NCBI RefSeq assembly: GCF_002313155.2
Contig: NZ_NWFK02000001.1
Span: forward strand, 2,666,001 to 2,730,000
Length of the DNA stretch: 64,000 nucleotides
From: Psychrobacter sp. FDAARGOS_221
GTDB lineage: Bacteria; Pseudomonadota; Gammaproteobacteria; Pseudomonadales; Moraxellaceae
Reading direction: 5' to 3'
Position 1 is the first letter of the stretch; each line of letters opens with the position of its first letter. A program made the translations under genes and the position numbers. Of this stretch, positions 24,693 through 33,803 are shown piece after piece. The notes beneath the pieces were generated by a model. That model saw nothing but the letters and a program-made list of their open reading frames with translations, had not been told where the DNA came from and made no database searches.

Positions 24693-26558
24693 ATGTCCAC
24701 CACCCATCAAGCCGACACAAGCGCAACCGGCCCTGCAAAGAAGTCATGGTCTGAGGCGGCCAAAGCCTATTTGGACGCCCGTGTAATCATTATGCTGTTT
24801 TTAGGGTTTTCAGCCGGTATTCCGATTTTGCTGATTTTCTCTAGCTTGTCATTATGGTTACGTGAGGCTGGGATTGATCGTAGCGTGGTCACCATGTTCA
24901 GTTGGGCCGCTTTAGGATATTCGTTTAAGTTTATCTGGGCGCCTTTAATTGATGCGCTACCGGTTCCGTTTTTGACCAAATGGTTGGGTCGACGTCGTGG
25001 TTGGATGGTGGTGTCACAGCTGCTGATTATTTTGGCTATCTTTCTTATGGCCAGTGTGAATCCGATTAATGAACACGTACTGGTATATATGGCAGCCGCT
25101 GCGGTGTTGCTGGGCTTCTCTTCAGCGACACAAGACATTGTCATTGACGCCTATCGCATTGAGTTAGCGCCGCCAGCGATGCAGTCGATTTTATCGTCTA
25201 TCTATGTATCTGGTTATCGTATCGGTATGATTGTGGCCGGTGCAGGGGCATTGTATTTAGCCGATTATTTTGGTTCTAATGAAACCTTATACAGTTATGA
25301 AGCGTGGCGTAATACCTATTATATTATGGCAGCGGTGATGACCTTAGGGCTATTAACCACGTTTGCCAGTTATGAGCCCACTGCTGAAACCTTGCAGATG
25401 AAAAAGCAGCAGTTAAATTTAAAAATATTTTTATCCTATTCAGGCTTGCTGTTAGTACCTGGGCTGTTATTTGGTATCGTTTATCTGATTAACATGCTGT
25501 ATAACAAGCTTAGTGATACCTCACAAATGCTGGTGCCAATCGCTGCTATGCCAGGCATTAAGCTGTATTTTATGGTGCTTATTGGCTGTGCGCCGCTGCT
25601 GTTATTATTCTTTATTATTAACCAATCAAAAATCGTCAACAAAGCGCCATTGGTTGCAGAAACCCGTAATGATTATGTACGCCTCGTGTTATTGTTCGTC
25701 GGCGCGGTCGTCGCCTTTATTAGTGGTTATGTGCTACTGGGCAAAGTATTGCCTGACGTTGAAGGCGCATTTGTCAGCTTTATCAATGAAACCTTGCACT
25801 TAATGGCCAGCTTGGCGGTTGCCATGGGTGTCGGCTATGGTCTGGTTCAGATTGGACTGGTGCGCAAAGAAGTGGCGATGGCCACTTGGATTGACCCGGT
25901 ATTAGATTTCTTCCGTCGTTATGGCAAAAAAGCGTTATTGCTACTGGCGTTAATTGGCTTGTACCGTATTTCAGATATTGTGGCTGGGGTTATCTCCAAC
26001 GTGTTCTATCAAGACATGGGCTTTAGCAAAACTGACATTGCGAACGCTGTAAAACTAGTTGGTGTCATCATGAGTATTGTCGGCGGCTTCTTAGGCGGCT
26101 TGCTGGCACAGCGTTTCCGTATTATGCAGGCGATGATGGTTGGCGCTTTGCTAGCTGGTGCTACCAACCTGTTATTTGTGCTATTAACCTATCATCCAGG
26201 CAGCTTGCCAGTAATGTATATGGCAGTCATCTTTGACAACTTAGCAGCAGGCTTAGCCAGTGCGGTGTTTATTGCCTTCTTATCTGCGTTAACCTCTATT
26301 CGCTTTACTGCGGTGCAGTATGCCATTTTCTCATCGCTCATGACGTTATTGCCTAAAGTGTTGGGCGGTTATTCAGGCTCTATCGTTGATAACATGGGCT
26401 ATCCGTTCTTCTTTATATTTACCTTCGCTATTGGCTTGCCGATTTTGCTGTTGATTTATATTGTTGATAAGAAGATTGTCATTGGTGAAAATGATGATCC
26501 AGTCGCCGAGCTGACAGAAGAGGGCGGTCAGTCATCGAACAATCAGTCTAAAAACTAG
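24693..26558 (+). CDS. ampG: AmpG-type muropeptide permease (MFS)
   Basis: AmpG imports GlcNAc-1,6-anhydroMurNAc peptides from the periplasm for cell-wall recycling. The 621-residue protein shows the family pattern LGFSAGIPILLIFSSLSLWL and SWAALGYSFKFIWAPLIDAL near the N-terminus, GRRRGWM in the loop after segment 2, SSATQDIVIDAYRIE, and later GVISNVFYQDMGFSKTDIA. It is about 130 residues longer than E. coli AmpG (491), with extra hydrophobic segments between residues about 245 and 400. The C-terminal tail is polar. It fits functionally with amgK and murU at 55.4-57.5 kb. Basing the name on sequence is reasonable, but the extra segments could mean altered specificity. Confidence 0.85.
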   Translation: MSTTHQADTSATGPAKKSWSEAAKAYLDARVIIMLFLGFSAGIPILLIFSSLSLWLREAGIDRSVVTMFSWAALGYSFKFIWAPLIDALPVPFLTKWLGRRRGWMVVSQLLIILAIFLMASVNPINEHVLVYMAAAAVLLGFSSATQDIVIDAYRIELAPPAMQSILSSIYVSGYRIGMIVAGAGALYLADYFGSNETLYSYEAWRNTYYIMAAVMTLGLLTTFASYEPTAETLQMKKQQLNLKIFLSYSGLLLVPGLLFGIVYLINMLYNKLSDTSQMLVPIAAMPGIKLYFMVLIGCAPLLLLFFIINQSKIVNKAPLVAETRNDYVRLVLLFVGAVVAFISGYVLLGKVLPDVEGAFVSFINETLHLMASLAVAMGVGYGLVQIGLVRKEVAMATWIDPVLDFFRRYGKKALLLLALIGLYRISDIVAGVISNVFYQDMGFSKTDIANAVKLVGVIMSIVGGFLGGLLAQRFRIMQAMMVGALLAGATNLLFVLLTYHPGSLPVMYMAVIFDNLAAGLASAVFIAFLSALTSIRFTAVQYAIFSSLMTLLPKVLGGYSGSIVDNMGYPFFFIFTFAIGLPILLLIYIVDKKIVIGENDDPVAELTEEGGQSSNNQSKN

Positions 26559-26655
26559 TTAAAAAGTTAGTTTAATAGCCAACTAATCAAATAAACAGCT
26601 AGGCAACTAAACAGCTTAAAGACCAAGCAATTAAAGATTAAGGTATGTCCACGCT

Positions 26656-27573
26656 ATGGGTAGCAAGCATCTCGCAGTCAATCAAATTAAGCGTCATAAC
26701 GTTGATGACCTGCCAGCGCACTGGGTCAGCGATTGGCTGTTGTTTGTGCTGCAAAAGCCCGCTTCATTTTTGATTAGTGATGGTGATTATGTATTAACCG
26801 ACGCTGAGCAAGCCCAGTTTGATGCTGGCATTGCCAAGATGCGCTCTGGCACACCGCTGGCCTATCTGACTGGTAATCAAGCGTTTTGGTCGCTACAGTT
26901 TGAGGTCAATGAGTATACCTTGATACCCAGACCCGATACTGAGGTTTTGGTTGAGCAAGTGCTGGCATGGATTGATAGTTGTTCAGCGTTAAATGCAAAA
27001 TCCACTGTAGCGATAAATCAATCAGAACCCTTACTGGTGAAGCGTTTATTAGACTTGGGCACAGGCTCAGGTTGTATTGCCATTAGTCTGGCGCATGAGC
27101 TGCAATCTTTAGCGTCTAAAAAATATGATCAATGGCAGATCACAGCGATTGATTATTCTCAGCCTGCGCTAGAGGTTGCCCAGAGCAATGCGGCTTTAAA
27201 CAAGGTCAATAATATTGAGTTTATCCAAAGTGATTGGTTTAGCGCCTTAGATGCCATGGAGCCGCCGCTAAGTTTTGAAGTTATCGTTTCCAACCCGCCT
27301 TATATCGTTGATAATGATGAGCACCTAGATAAGCTGAAAGCTGAGCCATTATCAGCTTTGGTTGCACCTGATAATGGGCTGGCTGATATCAAACAAATAG
27401 CCGAGCAGGCGAGAGGCTATTTGACTAATGGCGGTCTGCTAGCGGTTGAGCATGGTTATGACCAAGGTGAGGCAGTGACTCAAATCTTTACTGATTTTGG
27501 CTACTCTGAGGTTAGAACCATTAAAGATTATGGTGGTAATGATAGGGTAACGCTGGGGGTTTATAATAATTAA
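26656..27573 (+). CDS. prmC: Peptide chain release factor N5-glutamine methyltransferase PrmC
   Basis: PrmC methylates the glutamine of the GGQ motif in release factors RF1 and RF2. The 305-residue protein has an N-terminal helical domain, the linker PLAYLTGNQAFW, and a Rossmann methyltransferase domain with LLDLGTGSGCIAISLAHEL (SAM binding, about 131-149) and the catalytic N213-PPY motif in VSNPPYIVDND. The usual partner prfA is not adjacent; ampG lies upstream, 97 bp away. The ribosome site is weak (AAGG at 26639-26642). The C-terminal block VEHGYDQGEAV and YGGNDRVTLG are family-typical. Confidence 0.94.
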   Translation: MGSKHLAVNQIKRHNVDDLPAHWVSDWLLFVLQKPASFLISDGDYVLTDAEQAQFDAGIAKMRSGTPLAYLTGNQAFWSLQFEVNEYTLIPRPDTEVLVEQVLAWIDSCSALNAKSTVAINQSEPLLVKRLLDLGTGSGCIAISLAHELQSLASKKYDQWQITAIDYSQPALEVAQSNAALNKVNNIEFIQSDWFSALDAMEPPLSFEVIVSNPPYIVDNDEHLDKLKAEPLSALVAPDNGLADIKQIAEQARGYLTNGGLLAVEHGYDQGEAVTQIFTDFGYSEVRTIKDYGGNDRVTLGVYNN

Positions 27574-27597
27574 ATTCATAAACTATGAGAGTAGAGT

Positions 27598-27852
27598 ATG
27601 AGACTTAATATAAATTCAATGCTATGTGGCCTATTAATATCGATATCAATGCTTAATGGGTGTACAACGCCACAACCACTACTAAAAACGCATCTACAAG
27701 ACGGTGAAAAGTATAACTATTTTAAAAATAGTTCTGATAACAGTACTTATTCTAATGAGAGTAAGGCGAATACTTTAGATATATATAGAGAAAATAGAGG
27801 CAAACCTGAATCAAATTATCCTGAATGGTATCCTAAAGATCGTCATTCATAG
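27598..27852 (+). CDS. Small predicted lipoprotein
   Basis: The 84-residue protein has a short lipoprotein signal ending in LNGC with the modified cysteine at C22. The mature part (about 62 residues) is polar, rich in N, S, Y and K, and has no family I recognise. It starts 24 bp after prmC. Its codon use is more AT-rich than its neighbours (ATA and AGA codons are common), which can mean weak selection or recent arrival. A bidirectional terminator follows. Confidence 0.6.
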   Translation: MRLNINSMLCGLLISISMLNGCTTPQPLLKTHLQDGEKYNYFKNSSDNSTYSNESKANTLDIYRENRGKPESNYPEWYPKDRHS

Positions 27853-27881
27853 CAGTCGCTTTGAACATTGAATAAATAACT

Positions 27882-27920
27882 AAAAAGCCCCGCTAACTTA
27901 AGGTTAACGGGGCTTTTTTT
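27882..27920 (+). terminator. Bidirectional terminator between the small lipoprotein gene and rlmKL
   Basis: AAAAAGCCCCG (27882-27892) pairs with CGGGGCTTTTT near 27908-27918, extended inward by TAAC/GTTA after one mismatch. T and A runs lie on both sides, so it can serve both convergent genes. Confidence 0.85.
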
Positions 27921-27935
27921 GAATCATACCGGCCA

Positions 27936-30416
27936 TTACAGCTTATGACGAATCTCAAAGCTGCGATGAATGGGCTTTTTGATATTAAAGTCAAAGCCAA
28001 TGGTTTCATTGGTAATCTCAGTCACCTCATAACGATCATAGAGTGCTTCATCTAACTCAAACTTAGTAAAGTTATTAGAGAAGTAAATCACCCCGCCATT
28101 GGCTAATCGATTCATAGCACGATTGATTAGCGCCGTGTGGTCACGCTGAACATCGAAGGTGCCTTGAAACTTTTTCGAGTTAGAAAAGGTTGGCGGGTCA
28201 ATAAAGATCACATCAAACTGATCGGTATTGTCCTTAATCCAATCAAAGATATCGGAGGCGATAAATTGATATTTGCTGCTGGTGACATCAAGACCATTTA
28301 GCGCAAAGTTTTGTTTACCCCAGTCGAGATAGTTTTGAGACAAATCGACACTGGTCACTGACTTGGCACCGCCTAATGCCGCATGCACACTGGCGGTACA
28401 AGTATAGGCAAACAGGTTCAATACATCGGCACCACGGCTGGCCGCACGAATCATGCCACGCATATTACGGTGATCAATAAACAAACCGGTATCTAAGTAA
28501 TCAGTAAAGTTAACATAGAAGTACGCGCCGTCTTCTTGTACCACATGCAGCTTGCGCTTTTTCTTCGCCTCGTCACGAGCCGCTTGTTTTTTGGCTTCTT
28601 CACGCGCTTGCTGGAACTTATTGCCTTTATAACGATAGCGGTTGTCTTTATTCGGCACGTGCTTATCGTCTTTTTTATTATCCGCTTCAGACTTACTGCC
28701 GTCTGGGTTACCGTATTGAGTATTACCTACTTGACGTGCACGGGTTTTGATAAACACTTGCTCACGGTCAATGCCGAATACTTCACGGATACCCATTAGA
28801 GCTAAATTAAAGCGTTTGCGCGCCGTTTCTGGTGGAATGGTCTTTGGCGGTGCCCATTCTTGAACGTGCACATAGTCGCCATAGACATCAATAGCAACTT
28901 TATAATCAGGGAGATCAGCATCATAGACGCGCAAGTTGGTCACATCTTCTTTGGCAGCCAACTTTTTTAGATGCGCCACATTCTTTTGTAGACGATTGAC
29001 AAAGTCTTGAGCTTCATCGACTTCAATCTGTCTACGCTCAAAGCGGTCTATCAGGGTCTCGTTTTCTTTCGGCAATAATTGACCATGACGGAAATAAACC
29101 GTTATGGCACCGTTATGACAACGCAGAGTTTGCGGATCATCCAATGGCAGCACATCTGCTTGCTCAACGTGAGCCGCTAATAGGCCTAACACCGGCTGGT
29201 ATTTTTGTTTGGCAAAAATTTGCTGTAAGGTCAAACCTAAGCCTTGATATAACGGCTTGATAAAGTCCACATCACCCAAGCGCTCACCATAAGGCGGGTT
29301 GGTGATAATCAGTGGACGCTTAAGCTTGCGATCTTGCAGCGGTTTGGCCAATGCAATGTTAAGCTGTGAGACAGGGCGCTGCTCTAAAGTCAGCTGTGGT
29401 ATCAGCTCGATAAGACCGGCCGCAATCAAGTTTTTATGAGTCGCTTTAATAGCACCAGCATCGGCATCAAAGCCAAGTATAGTTGGCAGCTTGCCAGAAA
29501 TGGCTTTTTCTAAGCCACTATGAAATCGCTGCTGAGCTTCATTGACACACTGCTGCCATAATTCAGAGTCATGCTCATGCCAGTGATAAAAGCCAAACTG
29601 TGATTCTGATTTATCAATACCAACCGCATAATCACAGCGCATCAATAAGGCTTCAATAATAAAGGTACCTGAGCCACACATAGGGTCGATTAAGGCACTG
29701 TAGCTGTTTTTAGTTTTGTGCCAACCCACGCTATATAGCAGACCTGCCGCCAAGTTTTCTTTTAGTGGCGCTTCTGTCATGGCAACACGGTAACCACGGC
29801 GATGCAAGCTGGTACCAGATAGGTCTAAGAAGATCTCGGCTTGCTTGTCGTTAACCGTGGCATAAATAGAAAAGTCAGGGTTGTTGCTGTCTACATCCGG
29901 GCGGCTGTCATACTTAGCACTAAAGGTATCAGCGATGGCATCTTTGATACGTAGCATCGCAAATTGCTGACTGACCGATACCCGTTTGTCGACACTCATG
30001 CGAATCGCAAAGGTGTTATCTAAGCCAAACCATTGAGTCCAGTCGACAGTGGTTGCTAGTCCATTGAGCTGCTCAGCGACATCATAGTCTTTATTGATAT
30101 TGCGCTTTTTAATGGGCAATAACACGCGAGAAGCCACACGTGACCACAAGCAGATTTGATAGATTTGTGCCAAGTTGGCAGTCACCGCTAAGCGGCCGGT
30201 GCTCTTAATGTCACTGTGGATATTCATGTGACTTAATTCGGTTTGCAGCGGTGCTTCTAAGCCATCAGCGCAAGTGACGATAATATCAAATAGCTTTGAT
30301 GGATCACTGTTAACAGGTTGGGTGTTATCTGATGCGGTGTTTTGAGTATTTAGCGGATTGTCTTGTGCCGTATCGACAGAGTTTTCAGCTAGAGGGGTAT
30401 TTTCGGGGGTGGACAT
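27936..30416 (-). CDS. rlmKL: Bifunctional 23S rRNA methyltransferase RlmKL
   Basis: The enzyme methylates 23S rRNA at G2445 (N2, RlmL half) and G2069 (N7, RlmK half). Order: THUMP domain (about 43-200), RlmL methyltransferase with DPMCGSGTFIIEALL (244-258) and catalytic NPPYGERLGD (373-382), then RlmK with VLNLFAYTCTASVHAALGGA (665-684) and DPPTFSNSKK (740-749). At 826 residues it is about 120 longer than E. coli RlmKL (702). The extra length is a 40-residue polar N-terminal tail and a lysine-rich insertion of about 60 residues (570-628) inside the RlmK half. The mscS-like gene ends 70 bp upstream on the same strand, so they may be co-transcribed. Confidence 0.95.
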   Translation of the reverse strand: MSTPENTPLAENSVDTAQDNPLNTQNTASDNTQPVNSDPSKLFDIIVTCADGLEAPLQTELSHMNIHSDIKSTGRLAVTANLAQIYQICLWSRVASRVLLPIKKRNINKDYDVAEQLNGLATTVDWTQWFGLDNTFAIRMSVDKRVSVSQQFAMLRIKDAIADTFSAKYDSRPDVDSNNPDFSIYATVNDKQAEIFLDLSGTSLHRRGYRVAMTEAPLKENLAAGLLYSVGWHKTKNSYSALIDPMCGSGTFIIEALLMRCDYAVGIDKSESQFGFYHWHEHDSELWQQCVNEAQQRFHSGLEKAISGKLPTILGFDADAGAIKATHKNLIAAGLIELIPQLTLEQRPVSQLNIALAKPLQDRKLKRPLIITNPPYGERLGDVDFIKPLYQGLGLTLQQIFAKQKYQPVLGLLAAHVEQADVLPLDDPQTLRCHNGAITVYFRHGQLLPKENETLIDRFERRQIEVDEAQDFVNRLQKNVAHLKKLAAKEDVTNLRVYDADLPDYKVAIDVYGDYVHVQEWAPPKTIPPETARKRFNLALMGIREVFGIDREQVFIKTRARQVGNTQYGNPDGSKSEADNKKDDKHVPNKDNRYRYKGNKFQQAREEAKKQAARDEAKKKRKLHVVQEDGAYFYVNFTDYLDTGLFIDHRNMRGMIRAASRGADVLNLFAYTCTASVHAALGGAKSVTSVDLSQNYLDWGKQNFALNGLDVTSSKYQFIASDIFDWIKDNTDQFDVIFIDPPTFSNSKKFQGTFDVQRDHTALINRAMNRLANGGVIYFSNNFTKFELDEALYDRYEVTEITNETIGFDFNIKKPIHRSFEIRHKL

Positions 30417-30486
30417 AGTGTGCCTTTACATAGTGTGTTGCTTATAGCCGATGATTTTAACATACTCAGGCAGCCGGATTGTGAAA

Positions 30487-31656
30487 TTAATCTTTTTGCT
30501 GGCGAGTGGTAATTTCAAACGGTTTGGTATCGATGGGATAATCGACGTCTTTTGGCATTAAGATGCGCATATGAGGATAGGGGATAGGGATGTCCGCTGC
30601 TTGTAGTTGATTTTTGATACCCTCATGCAATGCCTCTTTAATGCGCGGAATACGAGCCACTGCTGACGGGGTCACCCAAAAGCGGACGATGAATACACAG
30701 CCAAAGTCACTGATGTGATCTATGGTGGCCGAGGGCTCAGGGCGCTTTAAGATATTATCCATCTCATCAATGACTTGTAGGATAACCTGACGGGCGGCTT
30801 CGATATCGGCTTCTAGTGCAATACGGGCGCGGATGTCAAAACGAATAAAGTTCTTTGAGGTAATGTTAATCACCTCAGAAGATGCCACAGTGGAGTTCGG
30901 AATAATAACGGTGATATTGTCACGGGTTAGAATGTGCGTGGTGCGCAGTGAAATTAAGATGACACGGCCTTCTCTGTCATCAAGCGCAATCCAGTCGCCC
31001 ACTTGAAACGATTGCTCAAGCAAAATAGTAATACCAGAAATAAAGTTGGCAATGGTAGATTGCGCCGCGAAACCCACTGCCAAACCGACAATACCCAGGC
31101 CGGCAACCAGTGAGACGATATCAAAGCCAAATTGGGCCATAACACTGGCAAGGCCGAGTACCACAATCAGGACGGAGAATACGTTTTTGAGCAGTTGCTC
31201 AATAGAAGCGTTTAATCCGTAATGCTTTAAGATACGGCTGATGACATGCTCAGAGGAGGTCCAGAGTACAAAGTAAATACCTGCCCAAATACTGGCTTTA
31301 GCTGTGGCTTTTACAGTACCCGAGTCAATACTGGTCTGACTCATGACAGCAATAATACAGCTGACAACCCAAATATAACGCAGTGCAGAGCGCACAATGC
31401 CGATACGCTTCTCGGTCAGTTTTAGCCGCTCTTGATTGTGCTTAATGATGTAAGTAAACAGCCAGTATAAAAAGCCTAATATGGCCAGCAAGATAACAAT
31501 CTTAATGGCGACACTGGCCAGCTCTGCACCGCGTGACGCCCAGTCACGGGTTTCTTCCTCAAGGCTACCGCCAATGGCTAAGTACAAGCTCGTATATAGG
31601 TCATGCACAATTTGCTGAAAAAATGCGCTAATTTGTGAGCCAGTTTCTTTTGCCAT
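30487..31656 (-). CDS. Small-conductance mechanosensitive channel, MscS family
   Basis: The protein is an inner-membrane channel that opens on hypo-osmotic shock. About five hydrophobic segments precede the pore helix, whose Gly/Ala-rich stretch GLGIVGLAVGFAAQSTIANF (about 183-202) is the family hallmark. The beta domain follows with FQVGDWIALDDREGRV and IPNSTVASSEVIN. The C-terminal domain carries DIRARIALEADIEAAR. At 389 residues it is intermediate between MscS (286) and the larger homologues, having two extra N-terminal segments. The gene is on the same strand as rlmKL, 70 bp away. Confidence 0.92.
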   Translation of the reverse strand: MAKETGSQISAFFQQIVHDLYTSLYLAIGGSLEEETRDWASRGAELASVAIKIVILLAILGFLYWLFTYIIKHNQERLKLTEKRIGIVRSALRYIWVVSCIIAVMSQTSIDSGTVKATAKASIWAGIYFVLWTSSEHVISRILKHYGLNASIEQLLKNVFSVLIVVLGLASVMAQFGFDIVSLVAGLGIVGLAVGFAAQSTIANFISGITILLEQSFQVGDWIALDDREGRVILISLRTTHILTRDNITVIIPNSTVASSEVINITSKNFIRFDIRARIALEADIEAARQVILQVIDEMDNILKRPEPSATIDHISDFGCVFIVRFWVTPSAVARIPRIKEALHEGIKNQLQAADIPIPYPHMRILMPKDVDYPIDTKPFEITTRQQKD

Positions 31657-31903
31657 TGAGTGGAGTTCCTATTCCTTTATTGAACGATATCGCTTGTGAA
31701 CGACCAAGCCGTTGATTTATCACCATTTTAGACTGGTTTGACTATCGATTTAAACTGCTGTGGCTATCGATGGTAGGCGTCATTCGCTGCGACAGTGTTT
31801 TCTTATTTTAGCAGCCATTTGAGTTACTGGCTAATTATTACTGATAGCCCTGTAAACAGTAATCGATTGGGAGTGGAATAGTGAGGTTGGGATGACGAGA
31901 AGT

Positions 31904-31948
31904 GAACTGAACTGAACTGAGCTGAGCTGAGCTGAGCTGAGTTGAACT
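31904..31948 (+). repeat. Pentanucleotide tandem repeat, nine units
   Basis: The units are three GAACT, four GAGCT, one GAGTT and one GAACT, in order, without interruption. It lies about 250 bp upstream of the mscS-like gene start. Confidence 0.92.
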
Positions 31949-32020
31949 AATAAGATAGATAGTCGACAAGTTAATTAGATAAAAAACTAACTAACTGAAT
32001 AACTAACGAACAAATGGTAA

Positions 32021-32050
32021 CTGCTACTGGCCTAGTGAGACCAGTAGCAG
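32021..32050 (-). repeat. Perfect 10-bp inverted repeat after the disulfide reductase gene
   Basis: CTGCTACTGG (32021-32030) and CCAGTAGCAG (32041-32050) with a 10-nt loop. Neither strand has a T run after it, so it is not a standard intrinsic terminator, but it lies about 85 bp beyond the reductase stop and may protect or end that transcript. Confidence 0.6.
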
Positions 32051-32135
32051 CGGGTATCGTGTGATATGGCGTATAGCATGATTGAGTTAAACATTGATTA
32101 GCTTACTAGAAATTAGCTTTCTAGAGTGCAACAAG

Positions 32136-33734
32136 TTATGACTTTAACTTGCTTCTAGTGCGACGCAGCGCTGTACGAAGACCCTCTAAGATAGTTGGGT
32201 GATAGTAAGGGCTGGCTAACATGTCATCAAGCGTCAAGGCATTTGTAATCGCAAGACCTAAAATATGCGCAATATACTCAGCATCCGGTCCGACCATGCA
32301 GGCACCCAAAATTACACCTGTCTCAGCGTGGGCGTAGATGTTTAATACACCACAGTTGACACCCATGACTCGGCTACGGCCTTGGTTATCAAAGCTAACT
32401 TGACCTGTTACAAAAGGCGTATTGGCCGCTTCTAGCTGAGGAAGGGTCTGACCGACACTGGCAATTTGTGGCTCAGAGAATACCACTGCCAATGGTGTGG
32501 CTGGCTTGCCTTCATACGGTTTGCCCGTATCTGCCACTGACTTATCGGCATGGATATTGTTGTTGATGTCATCATTAATGCTGTCATCGCACAGCATCTC
32601 TGCGCCACAGTCACCGCTGGCCTTAATGGCTTGCACACTGTTAGCAGCAGTGCCCGATTCAGGCGCAGCGCCTATGCTGTTCTTTTCCTGTTCGATCAGC
32701 TTTTTAATATGCTGACCTGCGTGATAGCCCTCATTACTGGCCACATGCATTAATGGCATGCGTGTATTGGCATCGCCAACGATATACAGGTTAGTATTGG
32801 CAGCTTGACCGGTTACCGGGTCTAGATTAAGCGGACGGTTTCGAGCATCGAGCTCAACACCCACATTTTCGATATGCATTTTATGCAGTGTGTTGCGACG
32901 ACCGATAGCCAGCAGCACATACTCACCTTGCCAAGTTTTTTGTTCACCATTGGCATCGGTATAGTGCAGTAGCGCTTGCTTGTCTTGAGCTGAGTCAGTT
33001 TGTGCCACATCTGTGATGGTCGATGCCAGTTCAGTTTTTAGATCTCCAAGCACACAATCGAGGGCAACTTGGTTAACCTCAGGGTCTTGAATACCGCCAA
33101 TACGATCACTGCGGTTGAACAAAGTGACATCCACGCCTAAGCGATGCAACGCCAATGAAAACTCTAACCCCATGGCACCGGCACCAATCACGGCGACAGA
33201 TTTGGGCAGATCAGGGATTTCAAACACATTGTCTGAGTTTAATAAGCGATCGCCCAGCTTTTCAGTCCAGCCTTCAGGCGCATAGGGTGCTGAGCCGGTG
33301 CCAACAATGATGTGCTTGGCTTGTACGATTTCACCGGCAGCAGCGATATAGCCTTCTGGAGTGAAGGTGGCATGACCATGAATTTTCTGATCATCACGCC
33401 AGTTTTCGACGCTGTTTTGTAAAAATCCAGCAAAGCGATTACGCTCAGTTTGTACCCGCTGCATCACTTGCTTGCCATTAATAATTGGGCTACCTTCGAT
33501 ACCAAACTCGTCTGAGTCGTTGGCATAGTGCGCGCGCTCAGCAGCAGCAATCAGTAATTTACTTGGCATACAGCCAACCGTGGCACAAGTAGTGGTCCAG
33601 AAGCCATCATTGATGACAACCACACTGTCGGTGGCTTTAGTCACTTGATGATAGGCGTTATGACCGGCTGTGCCAGCACCAATAATTGCCACATCAACCA
33701 TGCGTGTCGGCTTAGATGCATTAGGGGTACTCAT
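32136..33734 (-). CDS. Dihydrolipoyl dehydrogenase-like flavoprotein disulfide reductase
   Basis: This is a class I pyridine nucleotide-disulfide oxidoreductase. Order: FAD motif VAIIGAGTAGHNAY (15-28), redox disulfide C50-ATVG-C55 (TTTCATVGCMPSK), NAD(P) motif VAVIGAGAMGLEFSLALHRL (180-199), the second FAD motif LYIVGDANTRMPLMHVA, and the dimer domain ending in the acid-base block YYHPTILEG (H and E). Compared with standard Lpd (about 475 residues) it has about 60 extra residues (349-409), acidic and N-rich, before the dimer domain. No pyruvate or 2-oxoglutarate dehydrogenase genes adjoin it, so its substrate may differ from lipoamide. The gene for Bcp lies 69 bp downstream of its start on the other side, as a separate minus-strand gene. 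Confidence 0.85.
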   Translation of the reverse strand: MSTPNASKPTRMVDVAIIGAGTAGHNAYHQVTKATDSVVVINDGFWTTTCATVGCMPSKLLIAAAERAHYANDSDEFGIEGSPIINGKQVMQRVQTERNRFAGFLQNSVENWRDDQKIHGHATFTPEGYIAAAGEIVQAKHIIVGTGSAPYAPEGWTEKLGDRLLNSDNVFEIPDLPKSVAVIGAGAMGLEFSLALHRLGVDVTLFNRSDRIGGIQDPEVNQVALDCVLGDLKTELASTITDVAQTDSAQDKQALLHYTDANGEQKTWQGEYVLLAIGRRNTLHKMHIENVGVELDARNRPLNLDPVTGQAANTNLYIVGDANTRMPLMHVASNEGYHAGQHIKKLIEQEKNSIGAAPESGTAANSVQAIKASGDCGAEMLCDDSINDDINNNIHADKSVADTGKPYEGKPATPLAVVFSEPQIASVGQTLPQLEAANTPFVTGQVSFDNQGRSRVMGVNCGVLNIYAHAETGVILGACMVGPDAEYIAHILGLAITNALTLDDMLASPYYHPTILEGLRTALRRTRSKLKS

Positions 33735-33803
33735 GGATATTTACTCCAAAACAATCAGTGAATAGGGGATATGATTCATTAAGTTGGCGTCAATTAGCCA
33801 AAC

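Larger units (their letters stand above)
31657..32135. other. Gene-free region with repeats between the mscS-like and disulfide reductase genes
   Basis: About 480 bp. It contains a pentanucleotide tandem array (31904-31948), runs resembling AACTAACTAACTGAATAACTAAC (split: about 31985-32008), and a 10-bp inverted repeat (32021-32050) close to the reductase gene's 3' end. No open frame is convincing. Confidence 0.55.

Noticed and set aside
24767..25144. Open frame of 125 codons opposite ampG
   Set aside because: It lies wholly antisense to a well-conserved membrane protein gene and has no family pattern or ribosome site; the same holds for other long antisense frames such as 4505-4984 and 54179-54550.
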